Below, piece after piece: positions 32,944 through 43,800 of a stretch of DNA of 64,000 nucleotides. Position 1 is the stretch's first letter; the number at the start of each line of letters is the position of its first letter. Below the pieces are notes generated by a model, which did no database searches, was not told the origin of the DNA, and worked only from the letters and a program-made list of their open reading frames with translations. A program made the position numbers and the translations under genes. This DNA is from Brachionus plicatilis. Taxonomy: Eukaryota > Rotifera > Eurotatoria > Ploima > Brachionidae. The stretch spans positions 77,398-141,397 of the forward strand of contig QEOQ01000602.1 in assembly GCA_010279815.1 (NCBI GenBank). Direction: 5' to 3'.

Positions 32944-33920
32944 ATGAAAATTTCAACTTTGATTTTAATTTCAAGTATTTATTTATTTGTTATCATTTAC
33001 TAAATTCTATTTAATTTTTTCTCTAAGTCAACTTCTTTTTGGAAGAAGTTGTAGCTATAAATTGGAATTATGACCATGCTAACAAACTTAATTGGGCTTT
33101 AGGCTGTGACTTCAATGAAAATAATTTAATAAATGTTTTATCAAAGGGCGAACAATGTGGTCCTAAATGTGTCCAAACACCTGGCTGTACTCATTTCACC
33201 TGGACCAATTTCAGAGACGGAACCTGTTGGATGAAAAAAGGCCCTGTGGCAAAAAGCAATGCATTTGTCTTGAACCATTCAGGTGCAGTTTGTGGTATTT
33301 TAGATTTGGCATCAAGTGGTTCTGGTCAACTTAAAGAAAACGTTTTGACCACCAGACATGCGGCTTACGAGGTTGGTGCTTGTGAACTTCCCAGTGCTGA
33401 TTATGCAGTTACTTTACCAGTTGCACTAGGAAATATTGAATCGCTTGGTCATCTAAAATTCGATCCAAAATATTGTGGCCATGTTTTTGAAATTGATTGC
33501 GGAAATGGAAAATTGGATATTATTGTAACCAACTCGAATTTAGGAGGTGGTTTGGATCTTTATGCTTCTTCATGGGGACTAGCTACCAACAATAAACCAC
33601 CAGGACAAACGTATTGTAATGTAAAATTGTCCAACAGAAATACTTTTAGAAATTCAGGATATCAATGTTACCATGCCACTGGCGAAACTAAAAATAACTA
33701 TTATAGAAATGTTGGTTTATTTAATACAAATGATAAATTGGTGGTTTCTGCCAAGTATAGAGGTGTTAATGGCGCTCATAGAGGAAATAATGGATATTGG
33801 GCTTTTGATGGCTGGGGAACTGGCAATGATAGAGTAACATTTTATTTCGAAGATGGTACAAGTCATTCAGTATATCTGAGAGACTGTAAAGATGGCTCAA
33901 AAAAGCAATTTTGGTCATAA
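32944..33920 (+). CDS. Secreted PAN/apple-domain protein with a conserved C-terminal domain (possibly expansin-like)
   Basis: Two exons: a tiny 31-nt exon 32944-32974 and 33028-33920; 307 residues. Together they build a signal peptide (MKISTLILISINFFLEEVVA) that neither has alone. Next is a PAN/apple-type module (NKLNWALGCDFNENNLINVL, CGPKCVQTPGCTHFTWTNFR, GTCWMKKG). The C-terminal domain of about 180 residues begins CELPSADYAVTLPVALGNIE and contains HVFEIDCGNGKLDIIVTNSN, GGGLDLYASSWGLAT, GYQCYHATGE, YYRNVGLFNTNDKLVVSAKY and NGYWAFDGWGTGNDRVTFYF. The mix of paired Cys, Asn-Leu-Gly-Gly-Gly-Leu-Asp and Trp suggests a secreted beta-barrel of expansin/barwin type, but I am not certain. PAN modules bind protein or sugar. 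It is a good candidate for an extracellular carbohydrate-binding protein. Confidence 0.8.
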
Positions 33921-34729
33921 ATAATTAAAGTGTTTGGAATTTATTTGACTTTTGATAAAAATTGATTCAGATTTTAAAAATTAACTTGAAAAATAAAATT
34001 ATTATTAATCTAATGGAAGATAGGCCGAAATTTTTTGTTTTTAGAAAAAAAAAAGTTAGATAATTTACATAAAGTGGTGCTGATTTTTCTGAAGGTATAA
34101 ATATTCCTTTCTTTAAATTTACCAAAAACCACATGATATATATTTTTTTTAAACTATATTACTCAACAAAGCAAGCATAATAAACTAATTCGGTTTATTG
34201 TGTTAAGTTTTTTAAATTAAAATAAATAATATAATTAATTGTATCGAAAGGTTTGTATATTTTAAGCTATTTAACACAATTAATAGTTTCATATTATATT
34301 ATAAAGTAATGTATAAAATATTTGATTATTTTTGTTATTTTTTAAAATAGTTATTTTTTTAAAATTAATTATATGGATTGAAATAATTTAAAAATTTTTT
34401 AAGGCTAACTTCAAATGTTGCTTCAAAGATGATATTTACCTAAATATATTCAAAAATTCAGGGATATTGGAAAAAAATCAAGATGAAAAATCAAAGTGCT
34501 AAAGTTATTATTTGCTCCGATTCTTGATTACTTAGTTTAAAATTCTTTAATAAATAATAGATAAATAAAGCTTTATTAATTTAATTTTTAATTTTTAAAA
34601 GTAATGAGATATCTTTATTTAAACTAGAGTTAGCTTCAAATCAATTTTATTAGCTATAAAATAGGTATATTTTGATAAAAGAAAAATTAATAATAATGTT
34701 TAAATCTATTTTTTCGTTTGTATCATAGA
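33921..34729. other. Intergenic AT-rich DNA
   Basis: 3' flank of the PAN gene. A first exon for the downstream pseudogene was looked for and not found. Confidence 0.4.
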
Positions 34730-35511
34730 AGCAATTAAGTCTGAAAAATTTTTCGGTATCAATAATTACATCAAGTATGAAACACGAAACTTGAATATTC
34801 TAATTAGTGTTCCACATGATGGTCGAATATTTCCCAAGGATAAATATATATCCCATATCGCACCAATTATAAATATCTTCTTCGCGATGTGAATCTAGAC
34901 CTTTAGCGGAAGCATTTGTAGCAGGAATTAAAAGTCTTTTTGGTCTTAAACCTTTCATGGTCTTCAATAAACTTCATAGACAAAAAATTGACCTGAACTG
35001 AGATTTTGGTGTTTGTTGTTCCAATAAAACTTTTAATCTGGGATGTAATAAGATTCACTCCGAATATCATAATTTTATCAAAGAATTTGTTGAAGAAATG
35101 AGCTCTGTGTATAAAAATCTATTCATTTTTGATATTCATGGACAGCTACATCCTGAAGATTGGATTGAATTGGGATATCTTTTGGATATGATCGAATTAA
35201 ATAATGATTTACTGAGCGAGACTAGATTTAGTTCGGTTAATGCTTTGAAAGTATCAAGTGGATATTCGATAGAGGAATTAATCAGAGAAAGAGATTCTAT
35301 CGGCGCCTTCATGGACCAGAAATGCTTTCGTGTAGTACCATCTCCTTCAATTAAATCATTCGATAAAGGCAACTACTTCACTGGTGGTTTTACATCAAGT
35401 TACCACAAATCTTCAAATGTAAACACTATCCAGATGGAATTTCCGTCTTCTTTGAGAACATCTTTGGATTGTTTTAAAAATGATGGTGCCAAGTTGGCAA
35501 AATCAATTTAA
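34730..35511 (+). pseudogene. N-formylglutamate amidohydrolase-like pseudogene
   Basis: After a splice-acceptor-like ATCATAG, the sequence encodes NILISVPHDGRIFPKDKYIS, then in another frame YLLRDVN, then RPLAEAFVAGIKSLFGLKPF and MVFNKLHRQKIDLN, followed by an in-frame TGA (34999-35001). The frame then continues through FIKEFVEEMSS, NLFIFDIHGQLHPEDWIELG, VVPSPSIKSFDKGNYFTGGF and NTIQMEFPSSLRTS to a stop at 35511. PHDG, the HR in LHRQK and DIHG are the metal/catalytic landmarks of FGase-like hydrolases. There is at least one frameshift around 34885-34900 plus the TGA (an expected CGA Arg codon after DLN). The longest intact piece (35098-35511, 137 residues) lacks the first catalytic part. The start exon is also missing. 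Confidence 0.65.
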
Positions 35512-35832
35512 TGATTTTTATAATTACAACAATTTTGATTCAAAATTATAAAACAAATTTATATTCAAATAAAAAAAATTATTTTCGTTATCTATTTTAA
35601 TTTGATTAGTTTTTTTTATCCCTTATTTTTAAATTGCCTTTTCGAATTTTTTGTATTTCAATTTTTAAAAAATCAAGTCATAATTTTTCTATGAGGAGCA
35701 CTGTCTTTTATTAAATTTTGGCAATTATATATAATTTATTCAAATTTAAAAAAAAAATATTATAAATTTTTAATTTACATAATTTCAAAAAAAAAATATA
35801 TTTTTTTTATTATTAAAATTTTAAATAATAAA
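35512..35832. other. Short intergenic spacer / promoter of ACSF2 copy 1
   Basis: 320 bp of A/T-rich DNA. No distinct element is visible. Confidence 0.4.
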
Positions 35833-38800
35833 ATGTATCTAAAACTAAAAAAATATCTTTCCATCTATCGACTAAATGCGAAATATTTTTCTACAAAAAT
35901 AAATGATCCAAATAAACCCAGCTACACTCACTGCGAAACACAAAATTTAAGTCTCATTGGCAAAACAATAGTCGAATGCCTAAATGACCGTGTGTCAGAA
36001 AAACCAAATGAAGTGGCCTATAAATTTTGTTTGCACCGGAAAAATTTCTCTTTTCTGGAGCTAAAGCAACGAACGGATGAGATAGCCCAGAATTTGCTGG
36101 CCATGGGCTTCCGCAAAGGAGACCGATTGTCAATAATGCTTCCGAACATGCCCGAATTCATGCTAATGACTTTAGCTTGTGCTTCGATAGGAGTCATTGT
36201 CGCTCTGATGAACCCGGCCTACCAGTCAATGGAAGTCGAGTACATGCTAAAGAAGACAGGGTCCAAAGGCCTCATGATTATGGACAACTTCAAAACTTTG
36301 AAGCACTATGAACTTTTGACTAAAATTTGTCCAGAATTGGTCACATCCAAATGCGGCGAGCTCAACTCACCAAAACTACCAGATTTAAAGCACATTATTT
36401 TGGCTAATTTGGACAAAAAGTCAAGTCTAGATGCGTACAAAAATATTTGGCAATTTGACAGAGATTTTGAAAAAATTTCAGGTCCAAAAACAGAATTACC
36501 ACACATCGACATCGATGACATTTTTTCCATGATTTTTACAGTAAAATTTTTAAATAAATTTTTTTTTTTCTAAATAAATTTCTCTTTAATTTTCAAGAGT
36601 GGGACAACTGGGTTGCCCAAAGTGGCTCCAATAACAAATCATACTATACTGAATTCTTCATCATTGGAATATCATTATACAGGCTGTCCTGAGTCCAACC
36701 GAGTGGTCTGCATTCCCATACCTTTATTTCACGTGTTTGGTCTGGCCATCGGAGCAATGTCTTCGATTGTAAATGGAAACCAGATTGTGTTTCCAAATAT
36801 TCTTCCAGACACTGTGTCTACAATGAAAGCTATTCAGGAGGAAAAATGTACTGCTTTAAAAGGAGCTCCAGTTATATTTCATGATATAATAAATCATCCG
36901 GAAAGAGAAAAATTTGATCTATCAAGTCTTGAATCAATGTTAATCGGTGCATCGGTTGTACCTAAAGATTTATTGCTCAAAATAAAAAAAGACCTCAAGT
37001 TAAAACATGTAATTGTGGGGTATTTTTATAATTTTTTTAATTCAAAAATATAAATTTATGTTATTTAGATATGGAATGACTGAGACCGGAAGTGTTGGCT
37101 CAGTGACCACAGCTGATGACATCACAAAATCTGAAAAATTTGCCTATGAAACTATTGGTAAAGGTTTTCCCCATGTCGAGGTTAAAATAATTGATCCGGC
37201 AACTAACAAGACTGTTTCGCGCAACACTGACGGTGAGCTTTGCCTCAGAGGGTACAATGTTATGACTGAGTATTGGGACGACGTGGCCAAAACAGCCGAA
37301 TCAATTGATAAAAATGGGTAGAAGAAAAATTTAGTTGATTCTTTTTTAAAGTTTTTTTCAAAGTTGGTTTCATACTGGTGACATTTGTTGTATGGACGAA
37401 CACGGATATCTTTACTTCAAGTCCAGAGCAAAAGAAATGATAATTCGTGGCGGAATAAATATCTATCCAGTAAATTTAAACAGAGTTGTTTTTTAGTCTC
37501 TATTCATTAGTGTTGGCAATCGACTCCAATCGATTGACAAATTTAATAAATCGATTAATTTTTTTTTAGTCGATTATTAAATCGATTAATTTTTTCTAGT
37601 CGACTATTAAATCGATTAATTTTTTTTAGTCGATTATTTAATCTATTAATTTTTTTTAGTCGACTATTAAATCGATTAAATTTTTTCTAGTCGATTATTA
37701 AATCGATTAATTTTTTTAATCGACTATTAAATCGATTAAATTTTTTCAGTTGACTATTAAATCGACTAATTTTTTTTAGTCGATTTTTATTTTAGTCGAC
37801 TATTAAATCGAATTATTTTTTCTAGATGACTATAATACTTCTAATTTATCTCGAAATTAAAATTTAGGAGGGCAAAAAATATTATTTTTTAATAAAAAAG
37901 GTTTTTAATTGATTTAAAATTATAGATTTAAAGCAAAATAAAAATAATTCGATTTAAAAGTCGACTAAAATAATAATCGACTAAAAAAAATTAATCGATT
38001 TAATAGTCGACTAAAAAAAATTAATCGGTTTAATAATCGATTAAAAAAAATTAATCGATTTAATAGTCGACTAGAAAAAATTAATCGATTTAATAATCGA
38101 CTAAAAAAAATTAATCGGTTTAATAATCGATTAAAAAAAATTAATCGATTTAATAATCGACTAAAAAAAATTAATCGGTTTAATAATCGATTAAAAAAAA
38201 TTAATCGATTTAATAATCGATTAAAAAAAATTAATCGATTTAATAATCGACTAAAAAAATTTAATCGATTAAATAATCGACTAAAAAAATTTAATCGATT
38301 AAATAATCGATTAAAAAAAATAGTCGATTTAAAGTTAGTCGATTATTGAATCGATTATTGATAATCGATTGCCAACACTACTATTCATGTCTATGACTTT
38401 ATTTAGAAAAAAAATTTAAGTTATTACTTTGACCAAAGACTTGTTGCTTAAAAACAAGTCAATGGCGCTTATGGGTCAATATCGAGCTCAGTGCTAGTTG
38501 GTTCAGCTTGTAAAGACTCTTTAAGTTCTCTTTCAACTATCAGTGGCCATGTCTCATCGAATATCCATCTTTTCCTTTATTGTTTTACAAATCCCAGAAA
38601 CTCTTCTGCTGTTTTGCAATAGGTTTCCCCAATTTCTAATCATCTTTTCAGTATTCCGACTCCTCTCGGTGTTCAAGGTTTTGGAGGCTCTTTCTAAGCT
38701 TTGTGCTATATTCTGCTTTGCGTTTGAGATCATCTAGACGTCCAGCATCGTATTTCTGTGCTGCATTTCTCTGATAGGATTTACTCAGTTTCAAATTTAA

Positions 38801-39795
38801 ACACGTTCCTACCTTTCTAAATAGTGATCACTAAATATGTCAACACCTCTTAAGGAAGGAAGACCTCCATCTCTTATAGATCATTATATGATCATTTTGG
38901 TTTAAAGTTTTCTTATATGGTGATTTCCATGTCAGTTTGTGTAAATTTTTGTTCTGAAACATAATTTCACCTAGAGTTGTTTAAAAGTCACAAGTCTCAA
39001 GTCAAGTCCAATTCCAGACTTTTTTTTTAAGTCCAAAAACTTTTCAAATTTTTTTTAAGATGAATATCATGACTAAAAATTCTTAAAGTATTTTAAAATA
39101 ATAAATTTTGTTAAACGTGATGACTCGAAGTTCCGAGATCCCAAAGTCTATTTTTTTTCCAGTTTTAAAAATTAATCAAATAAATTCCCTGTTTTTCCAT
39201 TTAAGTAGAGTAATTTTAGTATATTTAACACAAGATCACGAAAATTTCTACCTAATTCTCAACTACTGTTAAAGCATTTTTTCCAGTCTTTTTTGATTGC
39301 TTAACATGATCGGAAGTCTGGACTTGGACTTTATTTTGGGACTTTTAAACAACTCTGGTTTCATCTATACAGAGGTTGTTAGTCATACACATATCTACTA
39401 GTATTTCACAATTTTTTTTTTTTCTCGGCAACCGTAGATTGACCAAAGACTAGCGACTTAAAAACAAAGCTGGATTTAGGTTAATTTGATTAAAAATATA
39501 TGAAAATTTTTAGGCCGAAGTGGAGCGTTTTATTCGCACTAATGAAAATGTTCTTGATTGCTATGTGGTTGGAGTAGCGGACAAACGTGTTGGAGAGGAA
39601 CTGTGTGTTTGGATTAAACTCAAACCAGGAGCTGAATTGAGCGAAAGCCAGTTCAAAGAGTTCTGTAAAGATAAGATTGCTTTTTTTAAAATTCCTAGAT
39701 ATGTTAAATTTGTGGATTCTTTTCCCATAAATGCAACTGGCAAAGTTCAAAAATTTAAGATGGTCGAACAAATGAAAAAAGAGCTTAATCTTTAA
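35833..39795 (+). CDS. Medium-chain acyl-CoA synthetase ACSF2-like, copy 1 (mitochondrial)
   Basis: Five exons: 35833-36540, 36598-37019, 37069-37317, 37364-37469, 39514-39795; 588 residues with all phases closed. A basic N-terminus (MYLKLKKYLSIYRLNAKYFS) looks like a mitochondrial presequence. ANL-superfamily motifs follow: FT-SGTTGLPK (P-loop, split by intron 1), IPLFHVFG, LKGAPVIFHD, GYGMTETGS, DGELCLRGYN, GWFHTGDI, KSRAKEMIIRGGINIYP and the catalytic Lys in NATGKVQKFKM. The enzyme activates fatty acids to acyl-AMP and then acyl-CoA. Introns 1-3 are 46-57 nt, but intron 4 is 2.0 kb and filled with mobile DNA (a hAT element and an AAGTC-family repeat). A paralogue lies at 50755-53653, same strand. 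Nothing seen breaks the frame. Confidence 0.93.
37508..38380. mobile_element. Non-autonomous hAT-type element made of opposed arrays of a 30-bp palindromic repeat
   Basis: The termini TAGTGTTGGCAATCGA and TCGATTGCCAACACTA are exact complements. The direct flanks on both sides are CTATTCAT (37500-37507 and 38381-38388), a perfect 8-bp target-site duplication, which is diagnostic of hAT transposition. The 873-bp body has a left array of AT-rich units containing TAGTCGATTATTAAATCGAT and a right array of units containing TTAATCGATTTAATAGTCGA, in opposite orientation, each unit about 30 bp. The centre (about 37840-37950) is non-repeat. No transposase is present. The element lies in intron 4 of ACSF2 copy 1. 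Confidence 0.9.
38431..39470. other. ACSF2 intron segment between direct repeats, with a coding-like relic
   Basis: Near-identical words TTGACCAAAGACTTGTTGCT (38427-38446) and TTGACCAAAGACTAGCGACT (39437-39456), each followed by TAAAAACAA, flank about 1 kb. Inside, 38500-38790 is G+C-richer. Its minus strand reads as protein-like fragments (YQRNAAQKYDAGRLDDLKRK, LRKSLQNLEHREESEY) broken by stops and frameshifts, resembling a decayed retroelement or gene relic. It is not identified. Confidence 0.45.
38972..39358. repeat. AAGTC-family inverted-repeat element
   Basis: AGAGTTGTTTAAAAGTCACA at the left and GGGACTTTTAAACAACTCTG at the right are inverted copies, with more (A)AGTC words inside. Related to 15096-15200 and 17285-17437. 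Confidence 0.65.
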
Positions 39796-40003
39796 AAGTA
39801 ACTAACATCTTTTTATTTATTACTAAGAGTGATTGAATTTTATTTTTAAATAAAAACTTTAAAAAACAAAACCAAAAATTAATATATTTGAATATGAGAG
39901 AATTTTAATTATTTTTATTTAATATTTAACAATATTTGATTAAGATCTTAAAATAATAACCAAACAAGATAATAATTTTAACAGACATTTATCTTCTACT
40001 AGT

Positions 40004-40789
40004 TTAATTTGAGCTTAAATGCGATCGTTTATGCTTCAAAATTTCAATTGCTGTCAAATTCAAATTCTTATTGCAAATGCTGCAAAAATATACATTTTGG
40101 TCAAGTGATTTGGATATTTTGTCACCAATATCAGAAGTATCTATTTGATCTTTGGATAAAAATAAGTAATAATTTAAATAAAAATAAAAATAATAACCTG
40201 TTTCCTGACATTCGACTTGATGCTGCATTCTTTCCATTAAATCAAACAAAAATTCTTTTGAACAATTTGTGCACTTCCAATGTCTCTTCATAATACCACT
40301 ATACTCGCTAATAATTGATAGAGTTTCATCTGGTATAATACTTACCAAAAAAAATTTATTAATTATTTCACAATTGAAATCAGAAAATTTATTTTTGGAA
40401 ATTAGAAATGGAAATTTTATATATTGGATACTCCGTTTTTATATTTGATATTTTATTGATTTAATATTAAAAATTTTGTTTTATTACTGACAAAAAAAAG
40501 GAACGAAAAAATATAAAAATTTTTTTTTGAAAAAAATAATCGAATAATCTTGAAAACTTATCACCCCAAACCAAGTTAAATCGTTTTTTAAATACTTTTA
40601 TCATTATTTATATTTTTAACTATTAAAATCAAATAAAAAAATTTTGAAAAAATTAAAATTCTTTAAAAAGCTTGATTTTAATAGTTTATGGGTATTGGGG
40701 GAGTTAACGTAAAAATTAATAACAACATTCTTTAAATGATTATTAGTTTCTTAATATTAAGATAAGGAATACATTAAATAATAATTAGA

Positions 40790-40874
<85 letters not shown>

Positions 40875-43800
40875 AATATTAATTATACCATAGGTCACAT
40901 TTTAATTTAATAATAATAATAAATTAAATAATAAATAATATTTTTTTTAATAATTTTTATATTAAATAAATAAAAAGAGTTTATTTACCAGTTATAAGTT
41001 AAGTAGTTTGTTATTTTAAAGCCTCCTTTGATCTCATTTTGATTATTCTCTTTTGAGTCTAAATGTTTTTTGAATTCTGGTTGAATTTTAGCTTCATCGA
41101 TGCTTTTTGATTCAGTTTGGTAGTTTTTCATAAACATTTTGTTGACTTCAGCTGGCATAACCCGCCTAATCGAATACATATAACTCGAGTCCAAAAATTC
41201 ACTCAACTTTTTTTTTAATATTTTCTCAAGTTTTTTAGCTCTTTCTTTAAATTTGACAGAATCTTGTTTTATTTCAGGCTCCTCTCCATCTTCAAGTTTA
41301 CTTCCATAATTAAGACGATCTTCCAGGCGAATCTTGAATAATTTTTCGATTGAAGATCTCAGATACAGAACAGCAGAGAGAATTTTTTGTCCTGTTTCCG
41401 AATCCAAGAATCTGACCTCAAGCCATTCATCGCACAACACCCGTGTACAATCACCATTGGTATCCAACGATCTAGCATACAAAAAAAGTGTCTGCAAAGC
41501 TGGTACTCTCATACAATTCATAAAGTAAGCCTTGTTTGTTTCGAATAAACTCACATAAGCTATTAGTTGATGTCGAGTGCTGAACTTGAGTTTGTCCTTA
41601 ACTATGCCGTCTTCGTCACAGGGTTGTAAAATGTCCGGGTCATAAGAGAACACACTGGTCGGATGAATTACCACAAAGGATTTGTGCTAAATAGATAATT
41701 TTTTTTGGATAAAAATAAATTTTTATTTCTTTATAAAATGAATACTTTTGAATTAAATTTTTGATCAGATTCACGTTTATAGCTATTCATTTCGTCAGCT
41801 ATTGCTATTTGTGGATATAAACCACATGACAGTATTATCTTAAGCAGGTTTACTTCTCGTAGAGTAAATTTTTTACATGATAGACTTTTATTCTGAAAAT
41901 TATTAAATAATTAATTATTTAAACCTAATTTTTATCGATGAAATGACTCAATTAAAGTGGAATTTTATAGATGGAAATATTTTTTAATAATGAGAACAAT
42001 TTTTACCTTATTGATCATATTTTTTAAATTTATTAAAATAGAATATCAAATGAATATTAATTTGAAGATTTGTTCCATATAATTAAATGTTTTTTTTAAA
42101 AAATGAATCTTTAATTGCCCATAATTTACCCAATCACTAATTTTAATAAACTTTTCGCTTATTTTAATAAGAATATCGCTATTTTAATAAAAAGAATTCT
42201 AACTTATTACATTAAGTCTAATTTAATAAAAATGATCTATTCTAGTAAAAAAATATTTAATTTAATAAAATTAGAAAATATCTCATATTTTGAGTTTCAT
42301 CTAGAACTAAAGAAATCTTCTTTTAGCCATTGCCATGCTGCAAGTTGAGCACAATTTATTTTATACATTTAGATTACCATCGCTCTTTTTTTTTTTGATT
42401 TTTTGGAAATTTTTTGTTAAGCAGATTTACTTTTTTTAAGTTTTTAATAGAATTTTTATATCTATTGTTTTTATTATTTATTTATTGTTTAATTTTATTT
42501 TAATTAGATATTTTTTTATTAGAATAGATTATTTTTATTAAATTAGACTTAATGTAATAAATTAGATTTCTTTTTATTAAAATAAGCGAAAAGTTTATTA
42601 AAATTAGTGGTGAGGTAAATTATGGGCTATAAATTAAGTTAATTTTGTATTGAGTGTACAAATGAGAGATTTAAGAGTGTTATTAAGTGAGTGTGTTAGT
42701 TAGAACTTTATGATGTGCTGAAACGTTTTTTGCGTTTTTTGAAAAGTGTTTTGCGTGTGCTGAACAATCATCCCTATTACAATTATTTAAAAGGTACACT
42801 AATTCAGTCTAATTTAATTTTTTCTCTAAAATATAGGGTCTAGTCGATAAAGATATCGTGTGATATCATAATATGTTATAATTTAGTACCATACCGGTTA
42901 TGTTAACATCCTGATAACTAAATTGTTATCAGCATTTTATGTTATTAAAGACGATAACAAAAAACCTATGAAAGCATAAATTAACATTTGATAACACAAA
43001 TTCAACTATATTTTTTGTTCGCGTGTTGTACCAAAATTTCCTCCAAGCTATAGGAATCTTAGGAAATCGATCCAAAAAGGTCTAACTAGGTCAAATAAAA
43101 GCTTGGAGGCTTGGTATAAGTCTCTTTCGCAAGATGTTGGATCACATCCAAATGTAAATAAGTTGGCTAAACATTTGAAAAATGAGCAGCATCTAACAGA
43201 TGTACTAATTGAACAAATTAATAGCGGCATAGTTTATCCACGTGAAAAATCAGAAATTAAAAAAGATAATGAAATTATGTATTTGTTTAGTATTTACAAT
43301 AGAGAAAAATTAGCAAATTTTTTTGATAGATTAATTCTTGCTTTAAAATAATTAATTGTTTAATTGTTTTTTTACAGGTTAATTATTATAGCTAAATTTC
43401 GATGATATTTTTTTATAAAATGAGTTTTCTTTTCAATAAAATTTTCTACAAAAAATTTTTCTATATAATGAATAAGTCCCTTTTTTGTGTAAATTTTTTT
43501 TGTTCCTTCTGATCTTTTTGTAAAAATAGTTATGGGAATTTTAAAAATATTTTAGTGGATTTTTTTAAGTTGAAATCGTTAATTAAGATTCATCAAAATT
43601 AAAAAATATTTAACTGAAAAGATTTTATTTTTTCATTATATTTTAACTTTGTGATTATTTTGTAAGATGGATTGTAAATAGAAAGTTTTAACAATACTGA
43701 TTATCATAAAATTTATTTAGGCTTTTTTTTTACACATGTCCCGCACACATAAAAATATAATTAAAATTAATATCCTTATAATTTAGACTATGTTTCGTTT

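Noticed and set aside
37550..38340. Regular 30-bp repeats resembling a CRISPR array
   Set aside because: There are no unique spacers; the units are contiguous, palindromic and flanked by hAT ends with a target duplication in a eukaryotic intron.
42115..42348. 77-codon ORF
   Set aside because: Falls inside the MITE at 42117-42627 and is formed mostly by its terminal repeat.
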